The position numbers and the translations under genes are program-made. A stretch of 44,839 nt of DNA, taken from assembly GCF_001418475.1 (NCBI RefSeq), contig NZ_LIQX01000241.1, forward strand, positions 1 through 44,839, read 5' to 3'. Positions within the stretch are counted from its first letter, which is position 1, and each line of letters starts with the position of its first letter. Shown piece after piece: positions 1-6,180 of this stretch. A model generated the notes under the pieces. That model did not search any database and was not told the origin of the DNA. It saw only the letters and a list, made by a program, of their open reading frames with translations. This DNA is from Streptomyces ossamyceticus. GTDB lineage: Bacteria; Actinomycetota; Actinomycetes; Streptomycetales; Streptomycetaceae.

Positions 1-23
1 ACTGCCGGGGCCAGGACTCGAAG

Positions 24-135
24 AAACCCCTACGCGAAACAGCGCTGGACGTAGACCCCCGCCCGCCCTCGATGAGCTCACGGGGTGCAGGGACGGGCGG
101 GGGTCTACGTCCAGCGCTGTTTCGCGTAGGGGTTT
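24..135. repeat. 42-bp perfect inverted repeat
   Basis: Positions 24-65 and 94-135 are exact reverse complements over 42 bp, with a 28-nt centre (66-93). The right arm covers the last codons and the TAG stop of the leftward gene at 105-293, so the left arm is an inverted copy of that gene end. A transcript running leftward would fold into a very long hairpin and could terminate there. It could equally be a scar of template switching or an assembly fold-back. The pairing is seen directly; the role is not known. Confidence 0.9.
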
Positions 136-293
136 ACGTGCTGCCGCGACTTCGACTCGTGTCCGACCGGCTCGCAGCAGTGCACGCCGGTCTTCGGGTC
201 CTGGACCCAGCAGTAGCCGGCGAGTCCGCGCGGTCCGGGCGGGATGTCGCGGGCGGGGATGAGTCCGGCAGGCCGTGTGGTGCGCGCGGTCAC
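105..293 (-). CDS. small Cys/His-containing phage protein
   Basis: Encodes 62 residues from a GTG at 293 whose codon overlaps the TGA of the gene upstream (GTGA), so the two are probably translationally coupled. The middle holds GYCWVQD, VHCC and GHES, which could bind a metal, but this is not a motif I can assign to a family. It is the last of three small leftward genes (508-741, 290-511, 105-293). Its final nine codons and stop lie inside the right arm of the 42-bp inverted repeat. Function unknown. Confidence 0.65.
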   Translation of the reverse strand: MTARTTRPAGLIPARDIPPGPRGLAGYCWVQDPKTGVHCCEPVGHESKSRQHVNPYAKQRWT

Positions 294-511
294 TGGTGGT
301 CTCCTGGCTCGCGGTCGGGTACGGGGACGCTCACGCAGTTGGGGCAGGACCACACTTCGGTGTCGAGGATGTGGGCGCCGGACCGGCCGCGGGCGATTCC
401 GGCGCTGACCGCTCCGGTCGTGAGCTTCACCCCGCACCAGACGCAGTTGAGGCCGCGGAACTGTCCAGAGGAGAGCTGCTCGACGGGCGGCAACTCGATG
501 CGGGCGCTCAT
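290..511 (-). CDS. small zinc-ribbon protein
   Basis: Encodes 73 residues. The ATG at 511 overlaps the upstream stop as ATGA, which favours this start over longer upstream readings. Two CxxC knuckles (CVWC at about residue 22, CPNC near residue 57) suggest a small zinc ribbon that could bind nucleic acid or protein. It sits in the middle of a three-gene coupled set at the left edge. No family is recognised beyond the zinc-ribbon pattern. Confidence 0.7.
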   Translation of the reverse strand: MSARIELPPVEQLSSGQFRGLNCVWCGVKLTTGAVSAGIARGRSGAHILDTEVWSCPNCVSVPVPDREPGDHQ

Positions 512-741
512 ACCTGGTCCCCGAGCGGCACCAGGTCCAGCGCGAGCCGACAGGGCGGACAGGCGAACAGGCCGCGCTGGGCGGGCCCGGAGCCCTCGTC
601 CCACTCGCGGACCGGACGGACGCCCCACGCGTACCCCTCGTGCCACGAGCAGTAGCCGTGCGACCTAGGGGTGACCGGCGGTGGGGCTGGCTCGGCGGGC
701 GTCTCTGTCGCCTCTGTCAGGTGGGTGGTAGGAATTGCCAT
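508..741 (-). CDS. small CPPC-containing protein
   Basis: Encodes 77 residues from ATG at 741, preceded by a good ribosome site (GAGGAG about 8 nt upstream). The N-terminal third is Pro/Thr/Glu-rich and probably disordered. The C-terminal part has YCSWHEG and ACPPC, a likely zinc-binding pair. It is the first gene of the leftward trio and faces the rightward DUF6879/DUF5753 module across a 208-bp divergent intergenic region. Function unknown. Confidence 0.7.
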   Translation of the reverse strand: MAIPTTHLTEATETPAEPAPPPVTPRSHGYCSWHEGYAWGVRPVREWDEGSGPAQRGLFACPPCRLALDLVPLGDQV

Positions 742-856
742 GTCGGCGCTCCTCAGCAGCGTTGGCCGCGCCCCGGGAGGCTGACACCTCGCCGGGGTCT
801 TTTCGTATCTGCCGACGCTAGGAGTGTCGTGTGTGAGGTCTCCAGCAATGTGCACC

Positions 857-920
857 GATGTACACGCGCGTGCAGGCGCCCTTGACCAGTAGTCACCGTC
901 ACAGCACGGTGGTGTACATC
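857..920. promoter_or_regulatory. paired inverted 9-mers in divergent promoter region
   Basis: GATGTACAC at 857-865 and its exact reverse complement GTGTACATC at 912-920 lie 46 bp apart in the 742-949 intergenic region between divergent genes. The spacing is compatible with a looped or doubly occupied operator. The HTH-DUF5753 regulator at 1733-2584 is the obvious candidate ligand, but that is inference. No clear -10/-35 pair was assigned. Confidence 0.45.
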
Positions 921-949
921 CCTGAACACAACACGCGACGGAGGCGGCC

Positions 950-1210
950 GTGCACCTACAGTTCATCGGAATCGACCCCAACACCGGAGACGGTGAAAGC
1001 CCCACCGTGTGGGTCGACCAGGAGAAGCGGGAGCTCGTACTCCAAGGGTGGAAGCCCGGCCCCGAACTCGAAGCAGAGTGCGCCGCGTTCGAGGTTCCCG
1101 GCCACGCCAAGGGAATCCCGGACCACGAGGCAGTGATCCGTATCCCCGCCAGGATGGTGCCGATGATCAGGGAGGCGTGCGATGCCGTCGAGCGTGCCGA
1201 CATTCGATGA
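950..1210 (+). CDS. small acidic protein upstream of DUF6879
   Basis: Encodes 86 residues from GTG at 950, chosen because GGAGG ends about 5 nt upstream. The protein is acidic with no membrane segment and no motif I can name. Residues about 15-75 look like a compact beta-rich domain (VWVDQEK, ELVLQGW, VIRIPARMV). Small proteins of this kind recur beside DUF6879 genes in Streptomyces. It overlaps the next gene by 29 nt, which implies co-translation. Function unknown; it may be an accessory to the DUF6879/DUF5753 module. Confidence 0.75.
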   Translation: MHLQFIGIDPNTGDGESPTVWVDQEKRELVLQGWKPGPELEAECAAFEVPGHAKGIPDHEAVIRIPARMVPMIREACDAVERADIR

Positions 1211-1709
1211 ACTGCTCGGAGCGGCGCAACGCTCCGCCGTCCACCTGGAGATGCGTGACTCCTACGCCGTCGACTACGAGAAGGGTCCGTTTGCCGAATG
1301 GCGGGCCGGCTTCCGCCACGACCCGGCCGACCGCTCCTCTTGGTGGCGGCCGTGGCTCGATCTCATCTCGGAGACCGTCGCCCGCGGGGTCGTAGTGCGC
1401 CGAGCCCGCATCGTCTCCGAACCGGTCAGCGAGTACACCCGGTTCCTGTACGACGGCACGTTCACCAACGTCGCCGCGGGCGAGCAGGTGAGGTGGCTGC
1501 CCCGGCGGAAGGCATCCGATCTCGCCTTGCCCGGCAACGACTTCTGGCTGATCGACGACCGCCTGATCCGATGGAACCATTTCACCGGTGAAGGCGCTTC
1601 CGGAGGCGGCGAGATCAGCGAGCATCCGGCCGCAGTGAAGCTGTGCGCCGAGGCTTTCGAGGCAGTGTGGGCACGTGCCGTCCCGCACGAGAACTACGAG
1701 ATCAGCTAG
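1182..1709 (+). CDS. DUF6879 family protein
   Basis: Encodes 175 residues from ATG at 1182 with GGGAGG just upstream. The fold family is recognised from its pattern: FDELLGAAQRSAVHLEMRDSY at the N-terminus (quoted in part), a central WWRPWLDLI, an RRARIVSEPVSEYTRFLYD-type strand, and a late FWLIDDRLIRWNHF segment. DUF6879 proteins are common in Streptomyces beside XRE-DUF5753 regulators. Their biochemical role is not established. The gene is the second of three rightward genes that form one unit ending at a strong hairpin. Confidence 0.85.
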   Translation: MPSSVPTFDELLGAAQRSAVHLEMRDSYAVDYEKGPFAEWRAGFRHDPADRSSWWRPWLDLISETVARGVVVRRARIVSEPVSEYTRFLYDGTFTNVAAGEQVRWLPRRKASDLALPGNDFWLIDDRLIRWNHFTGEGASGGGEISEHPAAVKLCAEAFEAVWARAVPHENYEIS

Positions 1710-1732
1710 CGCGAAGGTGACCAGGCCAGCTC

Positions 1733-2584
1733 ATGCCCATCTCCCCCTCCTCATCGGCCCAGGCCGCCCGCGAAGCAGTCGCCGGGCGGCTGAAGGAACT
1801 CCGCGCCGACGCTGGGATCACCGGGCCTGAGCTGGCCTTGCGCTGCGGCTGGAGCCACCCGAAGACGTATCGGATCGAAGGAGCGCGCACGCCGCCCTCG
1901 GCCGACGACATCCGCAGATGGTGCGAGGCGTGCGGGGCAGCCGATCAGGCGGCCGACATCATCGCCCAGTCCCGCACCGCCGAGTCGATGTACATGGACT
2001 GGCGGCGCAAGGTCCGGACCGGCCTCAAGCAACTGCAGAACAGCTACGTGCCGCTGTACAAGTCGACGAAGCTGTTCCGGATCTACTCGCCCACCCTGGT
2101 CCCCGGCCTGCTCCAGACCGAGGGCTACGCGCTGGGACTGATGTCCTCGATCACCAGGTTCCGTGACATCCCCAACGATGTAGCGGAAGCCGTTGCCGCC
2201 CGACTCGAACGCTCCCGCATCATCCACGAACCTGGGCACCGGTTCGCCATGGTCATTGAGGAGCCGGTGCTCTACTACCAGTTGGGCGACAGCGACGCGA
2301 TGGCTGCGCAGCTCGGCTACCTGCTCACGGCGGGCGCCCTGCCGGCGGTCTCGTTGGGCATCATTCCTAGTGCGACACCGGACCGCCCTCTGTGGCCACA
2401 GGAAACCTTCCACATGTACGACGACGCGCTTGTCTCGGTGGAACTGCTGGCGGCCCGTGTCCAGATCACACAGCCCACCGAGATCGCGCAGTACCTGAAG
2501 GCGTTCGAGCAACTGCGCGGCATGGCCGTCTACGGGGCCGAGGCGCGCGCTCTGATCCTGAAGGCCATCGAGGCGCTGCACTGA
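1733..2584 (+). CDS. XRE-type regulator with DUF5753 domain (Scr1-like)
   Basis: Encodes 283 residues. Residues about 8-70 form an HTH (LKELRADAGITGPELALRCG and the recognition stretch WSHPKTYRIEGA). Residues about 95-275 match the DUF5753 C-terminal domain (LFRIYSPTLVPGLLQTEGYA is diagnostic). This family includes Streptomyces developmental and secondary-metabolism regulators that pair with small DUF397 or DUF6879 partners. Here it closes the 950-2584 operon and probably regulates it through the operator region at 857-920. That link is inferred from position. Confidence 0.9.
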   Translation: MPISPSSSAQAAREAVAGRLKELRADAGITGPELALRCGWSHPKTYRIEGARTPPSADDIRRWCEACGAADQAADIIAQSRTAESMYMDWRRKVRTGLKQLQNSYVPLYKSTKLFRIYSPTLVPGLLQTEGYALGLMSSITRFRDIPNDVAEAVAARLERSRIIHEPGHRFAMVIEEPVLYYQLGDSDAMAAQLGYLLTAGALPAVSLGIIPSATPDRPLWPQETFHMYDDALVSVELLAARVQITQPTEIAQYLKAFEQLRGMAVYGAEARALILKAIEALH

Positions 2585-2599
2585 CCCCGGGCATGACGA

Positions 2600-2642
2600 A
2601 GCGCCCCCTGCACGGCCCGTGATGGACCGTGCAGGGGGCGCT
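2600..2642. terminator. strong bidirectional hairpin terminator
   Basis: A 16-bp perfect stem (2600-2615 with 2627-2642) and an 11-nt loop separate the convergent genes ending at 2584 (+) and 2656 (-). There is no T-tract on either side, as is usual for Streptomyces terminators. Confidence 0.85.
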
Positions 2643-2655
2643 GTCGTCGAGCGGG

Positions 2656-2985
2656 TCACACTCCGGTTCGGTAGAAGTCCTCCACATCTCGGGGTGGCGC
2701 CTGCGGAGTACGGCCGCTGCTGATGACCTGGTCCCGCAAAGACAGGGCCCACCGACTGAGTGACCACAGGATGCTGCGGGTCTTCGTGTACTCCTGCCGC
2801 AGTTCGCCGCACTCCTTCTCCAGCCGGTCCACCGACGCCTGAAGAACCGACAGGTCGACCTGCTTCGCAGTGGGCGCGGCCGAGATCCGGGCGGCCGCCC
2901 GAGACCCGCGAACGGAGAACCAGCCGGCCACGATGGCGGCGAGGACGGCGGCTATGGCTCCAGCGACACCGACGAGCGTGCTCAC
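2656..2985 (-). CDS. membrane-anchored coiled-coil protein of the lysis region
   Basis: Encodes 109 residues from GTG at 2985, overlapping the upstream stop as GTGA and preceded by GAGAGGAGA. An N-terminal membrane helix (about residues 4-24, LVGVAGAIAAVLAAIVAGW) is followed by a predicted coiled coil (about 45-75, LQASVDRLEKECGELRQEY). The architecture resembles small phage proteins next to holins that may help disrupt the envelope. A spanin role is unlikely in a Gram-positive host. It is the last gene of the late operon and ends at the hairpin at 2600-2642. Confidence 0.75.
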   Translation of the reverse strand: MSTLVGVAGAIAAVLAAIVAGWFSVRGSRAAARISAAPTAKQVDLSVLQASVDRLEKECGELRQEYTKTRSILWSLSRWALSLRDQVISSGRTPQAPPRDVEDFYRTGV

Positions 2986-3422
2986 CCGGGTCTCCTCTCA
3001 GCCCCCCGGCGAGCAGTCAGTACAGGTGCCTCCTCCGGGACACGCGAGGCCCACACGATGAATGCCACGTGTGAGGTGGCGTACCAGATGAAGGGGAAGA
3101 TCCCGCGCGAGTACTCCCCGGCGAGGAAGCTGACGGCGTAGGCGGTGGCCCACACGGTGGGCGGGACGAGCGCTGCGACGAAGCCCCACCGGTCCCGGCC
3201 GACGCGGAGGAACGCGCTCGCCGCGGTGACGGTGCCGCACACGATCCACAGCCAGGCCCAGGACGCGAGGCCGCACATCATCGTCAGCAGTTCCAGCCCT
3301 CGAGGTGGAGGCGGCTCGACGATGAACCCGGCGCCGTAACAGATCTTCCCGACACCGAGGATGAGAAGGACGCGTCCGCGGCGGCCCAGCTGTTTGCCCA
3401 ACCGCCGGACCGCCGCCCGCAT
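2982..3422 (-). CDS. multi-pass membrane protein of the lysis region
   Basis: Encodes 146 residues if started at ATG 3422, which overlaps the holin stop as TGATG; a longer reading to 3470 would run inside the holin gene. About four hydrophobic segments are visible: VLLILGVGKICYGAGFIV, the LTMMCGLASWAWLWIVCG region, the FVAALVPPTVWATAYAVSFL region and FIWYATSHVAFIVWA. The N-terminus is strongly basic. It lies between the holin-like gene and the coiled-coil membrane gene, so it may be a second holin or anti-holin. No family is recognised. Confidence 0.7.
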   Translation of the reverse strand: MRAAVRRLGKQLGRRGRVLLILGVGKICYGAGFIVEPPPPRGLELLTMMCGLASWAWLWIVCGTVTAASAFLRVGRDRWGFVAALVPPTVWATAYAVSFLAGEYSRGIFPFIWYATSHVAFIVWASRVPEEAPVLTARRGAERRPG

Positions 3423-3649
3423 CAGACGTCCGAGCGCGGCGTGTGCGGTGCCGCCCACCCGGCGATCCATGCCGCGGCGGCCGGAACGAGCGCGAGGACG
3501 AACGGCTCCAGCGCGTCCGGCATGCTGCTGATGAGCGACGGGTCGTCGGTGACCGCGCCGAGGATCGCCAGGCCGGCCAGGCTGACCAGGTAGGCGACCG
3601 CGCTACCGGCCTTGACCTTCTTCTCGATGGGGGCGGAGGGCGATGCCAT
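3422..3649 (-). CDS. holin-like protein
   Basis: Encodes 75 residues with two hydrophobic segments (about 18-35, SAVAYLVSLAGLAILGAV, and about 48-67, FVLALVPAAAAWIAGWA) joined by a short polar turn. The N-terminus is basic (IEKKVKAG). Size, two-helix topology and position immediately after the endolysin gene fit a class II-type phage holin that makes the membrane lesion releasing endolysin. Stop and next start overlap (TGATG). The call rests on topology and context. Confidence 0.75.
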   Translation of the reverse strand: MASPSAPIEKKVKAGSAVAYLVSLAGLAILGAVTDDPSLISSMPDALEPFVLALVPAAAAWIAGWAAPHTPRSDV

Positions 3650-3658
3650 GGTGCTGCC

Positions 3659-4408
3659 TCACTTCTTGGGGAGCTTGAGGGTCTGGCCCGGCGTGATCGC
3701 GTCGGGGTCCTTCAGGGAGTTGAGGTCGGCGATCTCGCGCCACCGGTTGCCGTCGCCGAGCTTGCTCGCGGCGATCGACCACAGGGTGTCGCCGGCGCGC
3801 ACGGTGTAGGTGGTGGTCGGGGCGAGGCGGTCGTGGATGCGGGCGCGCATCGACGCCATGGTGAAGCCGCGCGGGTCGACCTTTCCGGGCTGCCACTCCA
3901 GGTGCCCGATGACGCTCTCCTCCTTCCAACCGTGGTGGCGGCAGATCGCCGCCGACACCTGCTCGATCGCTTCGAGCTGGCGCTCGGGCCACGGGTCGAG
4001 GCCGTCGCCGAGGTTCTCGCACTCGAAGCCGTAGAAGTGGCGGTTGCCGTCGGTGTCCGCCTCGTTGTCGGCGGGCAGAGCACGCTCGGCGATGACGGCC
4101 TGGAGCACGTCACCGTCGCCGCTACCGGCGTGGTTCGCGCGGCCGTAGCCGACGAGGTGGACGCGGCCGTCCTTGGTGATGACGCCGTGGCAGAGCGGGC
4201 CGGGCAGCGAGGTGTAACCGTCGCGGCAGATCGCGACGGTGCGGGCGCTGCCCTTGGTCACGGTGTGGTGGATCATCACGCCGTGGACCGGGCCCCACGG
4301 TCCCTTGTGGTTGCGGTTGTGGTGCTCCCAGTCGTCGACCTCGACGACCGTCACGCCCTCGGCTTTCAGCACCGCGGCGAACTGCGCGGCAGACATAGGT
4401 GTAGCCAT
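3659..4408 (-). CDS. endolysin: N-acetylmuramoyl-L-alanine amidase with LysM
   Basis: Encodes 249 residues from ATG 4408 (TGATG overlap with the upstream stop). Residues about 25-190 form an amidase_2/PGRP-type domain that cuts the bond between MurNAc and the stem peptide. Probable zinc ligands and catalytic residues are His47/48 (VMIHHTV), His169 (VIGHLEW) and the KVDPRG loop at 176-181. FYGFECEN at 125-132 is typical of phage amidases. Residues about 200-247 are one LysM peptidoglycan-binding module (TYTVRAGDTLWSIA). No signal peptide is seen, so release depends on the holin. Confidence 0.95.
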   Translation of the reverse strand: MATPMSAAQFAAVLKAEGVTVVEVDDWEHHNRNHKGPWGPVHGVMIHHTVTKGSARTVAICRDGYTSLPGPLCHGVITKDGRVHLVGYGRANHAGSGDGDVLQAVIAERALPADNEADTDGNRHFYGFECENLGDGLDPWPERQLEAIEQVSAAICRHHGWKEESVIGHLEWQPGKVDPRGFTMASMRARIHDRLAPTTTYTVRAGDTLWSIAASKLGDGNRWREIADLNSLKDPDAITPGQTLKLPKK

Positions 4409-4914
4409 CAGGGTTCCTCTACGGGGTGGATGACGAGCTTGAACTCGGCGAGGGTCACGTCGACCGCGTCGGACGCGTTGTGTCGGACCATCAGGCCGAG
4501 CGGTACCTGCGGGTCGATGAACAGACCCCAGTTCTTGGCGCGGAACTGCCCGCCCGGGTTGGCGACGTGGTCCTCGGTGCACGTGGAGTCGTAGCCGCTG
4601 GCAATGTCCAGCGGGTCGCGGACGATGCGGGAGCGGACCTCGGTGTAGTCGCCGGCCTCCCAGTAGACGAGGCCGTGGACGGTGCCCCAGCCGCGGACGC
4701 CGTCCTGCCAGCACGGCCACACCAGACCCGAGCGGGGCTGCGTCGCCCAGCTCGTGGCCGGGAACGAGTAGGCGTCGGGCTGCAGCGGGCTGTGCATGTT
4801 CCACGGGTCGTAGGACTCGACGTCGAACGGGAACTTCAGCAGGTGGTACTGGCCGTCGGCGGGGATCGACTGCGGGACGGCCGCCTTCAGGGAGACGACT
4901 CGGACACCAGCCAC
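4408..4914 (-). CDS. hypothetical phage protein between tail and lysis genes
   Basis: Encodes 168 residues from GTG at 4914, preceded by GGAGG. The sequence is rich in Trp, Tyr and Pro and predicted beta-structured (WNMHSPLQPDAYSFPATSW; LVWPCWQDGVRGWGTVHG), with no membrane or HTH signature. Its position just before the endolysin and after tail genes, and its beta-rich composition, suggest a minor virion or adsorption-related protein. I do not recognise the family. Confidence 0.7.
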   Translation of the reverse strand: MAGVRVVSLKAAVPQSIPADGQYHLLKFPFDVESYDPWNMHSPLQPDAYSFPATSWATQPRSGLVWPCWQDGVRGWGTVHGLVYWEAGDYTEVRSRIVRDPLDIASGYDSTCTEDHVANPGGQFRAKNWGLFIDPQVPLGLMVRHNASDAVDVTLAEFKLVIHPVEEP

Positions 4915-4937
4915 ACAGACCTCCAGGAATGACGAAG

Positions 4938-4960
4938 GCCCCGGCCTGGTGGCTCGGGGC
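4938..4960 (-). terminator. short intercistronic hairpin
   Basis: GCCCCG at 4938-4943 pairs with CGGGGC at 4955-4960 around an 11-nt loop, between the stop at 4978 and the next start at 4914. It could partly terminate or protect the tail transcript before the lysis genes. The stem is only 6 bp. Confidence 0.4.
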
Positions 4961-4977
4961 GCGGACGGGCGGTGAGG

Positions 4978-5178
4978 TCAGAGGAGGATGGTCTGCACGA
5001 CGTGGTGCCGGGTGGCCGTGACCCCGGTGACGCCGGGCACCGCCGACAGCCGCTCGCTCACCGCTGCGACGATGTCGGCCTCGGAGACGGGCAGGTCACC
5101 GCCCGCGAACTGGAAGCTCACGGTGGCTCGGCTGCCGTCGGTGTTCCGGGCCTGCACCTCTATGAACGGTAGGTCCAC
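4978..5178 (-). CDS. small phage protein of the tail region
   Basis: Encodes 66 residues from GTG 5178, chosen because AAGGAG lies 5 nt upstream; a longer open reading upstream is in the wrong frame for the neighbours. Beta strands (PFIEVQARN, ATVSFQFAGG) are followed by a helix (EADIVAAVSERLSAV) and a final strand. No known motif. It sits between a tail-type gene and the lysis cluster. Function unknown. Confidence 0.65.
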   Translation of the reverse strand: MDLPFIEVQARNTDGSRATVSFQFAGGDLPVSEADIVAAVSERLSAVPGVTGVTATRHHVVQTILL

Positions 5179-5186
5179 TGCACTCC

Positions 5187-5732
5187 TTACGCGGCCGCCT
5201 CGTAGCGGCCCTGGTGGTAGAAGACATCGCTCGCCGCGAGGGACGCGAACGGTGCCACCGAGTCCCAGAACGGGGCGGACGCGGTGCCCGGCGTGGAGAT
5301 CTGCCGCAGCGATCCGTTGGCGTGGTTGACCGTGCTGACGACTCCGACGCCGATCTGGTTGAGGGACGCGGAGTCGTCGCGCCAGACGACGGTCTGCGAG
5401 CGGTGCCCGGACCACGTCGAGGACGGCGCGACCGGCAGGCTGAAGTAGTAGTTCGCCGCCGACGGGGTGCCGCCGCCGTCGCCGTAGGTGGTGGTGCTGC
5501 CCATGGTGATGCGGTGCAGGTAGTCGACCGTGCGGCCCACCTTCAGGTAGCGGGCGACGATCGTGCCGTTGCCGATCGCGGGCTGGCTGCCGACCTCGGC
5601 GCCCCACACGAACGTGCCGCTGTAGTCGGTCCACGCGCCGAAGAAGGTGTTGAACTGGTCGCGGATCTCCTGGTTGAGCAGGGCGGCGGTGACGACCTCG
5701 CCGACCACCCAGGTGCGCGGGGCGAACGTCAC
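5187..5732 (-). CDS. minor tail / tail-fibre-like protein
   Basis: Encodes 181 residues. The N-terminus TWVVGEVVTAALLNQEIRDQ is a pattern I associate with minor tail proteins of actinobacteriophages, in which a short helix precedes a beta-rich C-terminal domain. The remainder is Gly/Ser/Thr-rich and predicted beta. It follows the large tail protein gene by two positions and overlaps the upstream gene (stop and start within 4 nt). A role in the tail tip or host contact is likely but inferred from position and composition. Confidence 0.7.
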   Translation of the reverse strand: MTFAPRTWVVGEVVTAALLNQEIRDQFNTFFGAWTDYSGTFVWGAEVGSQPAIGNGTIVARYLKVGRTVDYLHRITMGSTTTYGDGGGTPSAANYYFSLPVAPSSTWSGHRSQTVVWRDDSASLNQIGVGVVSTVNHANGSLRQISTPGTASAPFWDSVAPFASLAASDVFYHQGRYEAAA

Positions 5733-6172
5733 GGGCTGACCTCCTCGGCGAGCGGGTCAACAGCGTCAGACGGCGGGATCCCCCACGAGACGGGGTCGTC
5801 TGGGTGCCACCAGTTCCGCAGGTGCGGCAGCTCGTCGGCGACGCTCGCCTCGACGGCGGCCACGTCCTCGGGGAAGACGAGGACGATCCAGCCGAGCCCG
5901 CACTCCGTGCACGCGATGCGGGGGTCGGCCGGGGTGACGACCTGCGCCGAGCCGCACGGGCAGTCGGCGACCCACCGGTTGTGGTTGATCCGGGCGAACG
6001 CGCGCTGCCCGATCACGAATCCGTCGGGCGGGCGGACGCGGCGCTGGACGCGGTCCTCGTACCAGCGGAACACCCGCTCGGCCGGGGCGACCAGCGCCCA
6101 GGCGTCCGGGCGCTGCGGGTGCGAAGGCGTGTAGAACGTCTCCGCCCGGACGACGGGAATGGCGAGGGCCAC
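5729..6172 (-). CDS. zinc-ribbon protein among tail genes
   Basis: Encodes 147 residues from GTG 6172. A central zinc ribbon is visible: DCPCGSAQV near residue 71 and IACTECGLGW near residue 87 (CxC/CxxC). The N-terminal part (TFYTPSHPQRPDAWALV) and the acidic C-terminus carry no known motif. The HNRW and Trp-rich segments suggest a compact fold. A zinc ribbon in the middle of a tail operon is unusual. It could be a virion component or a cytoplasmic protein co-expressed late. Function unknown. Confidence 0.7.
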   Translation of the reverse strand: MALAIPVVRAETFYTPSHPQRPDAWALVAPAERVFRWYEDRVQRRVRPPDGFVIGQRAFARINHNRWVADCPCGSAQVVTPADPRIACTECGLGWIVLVFPEDVAAVEASVADELPHLRNWWHPDDPVSWGIPPSDAVDPLAEEVSP

Positions 6173-6180
6173 GTGACCTC

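Noticed and set aside
1..135. Left attachment site (attL) at the window start
   Set aside because: No N-terminal tadA coding sequence is readable at positions 1-23 or beyond; the inverted repeat has no match to the 43,660-43,690 junction.
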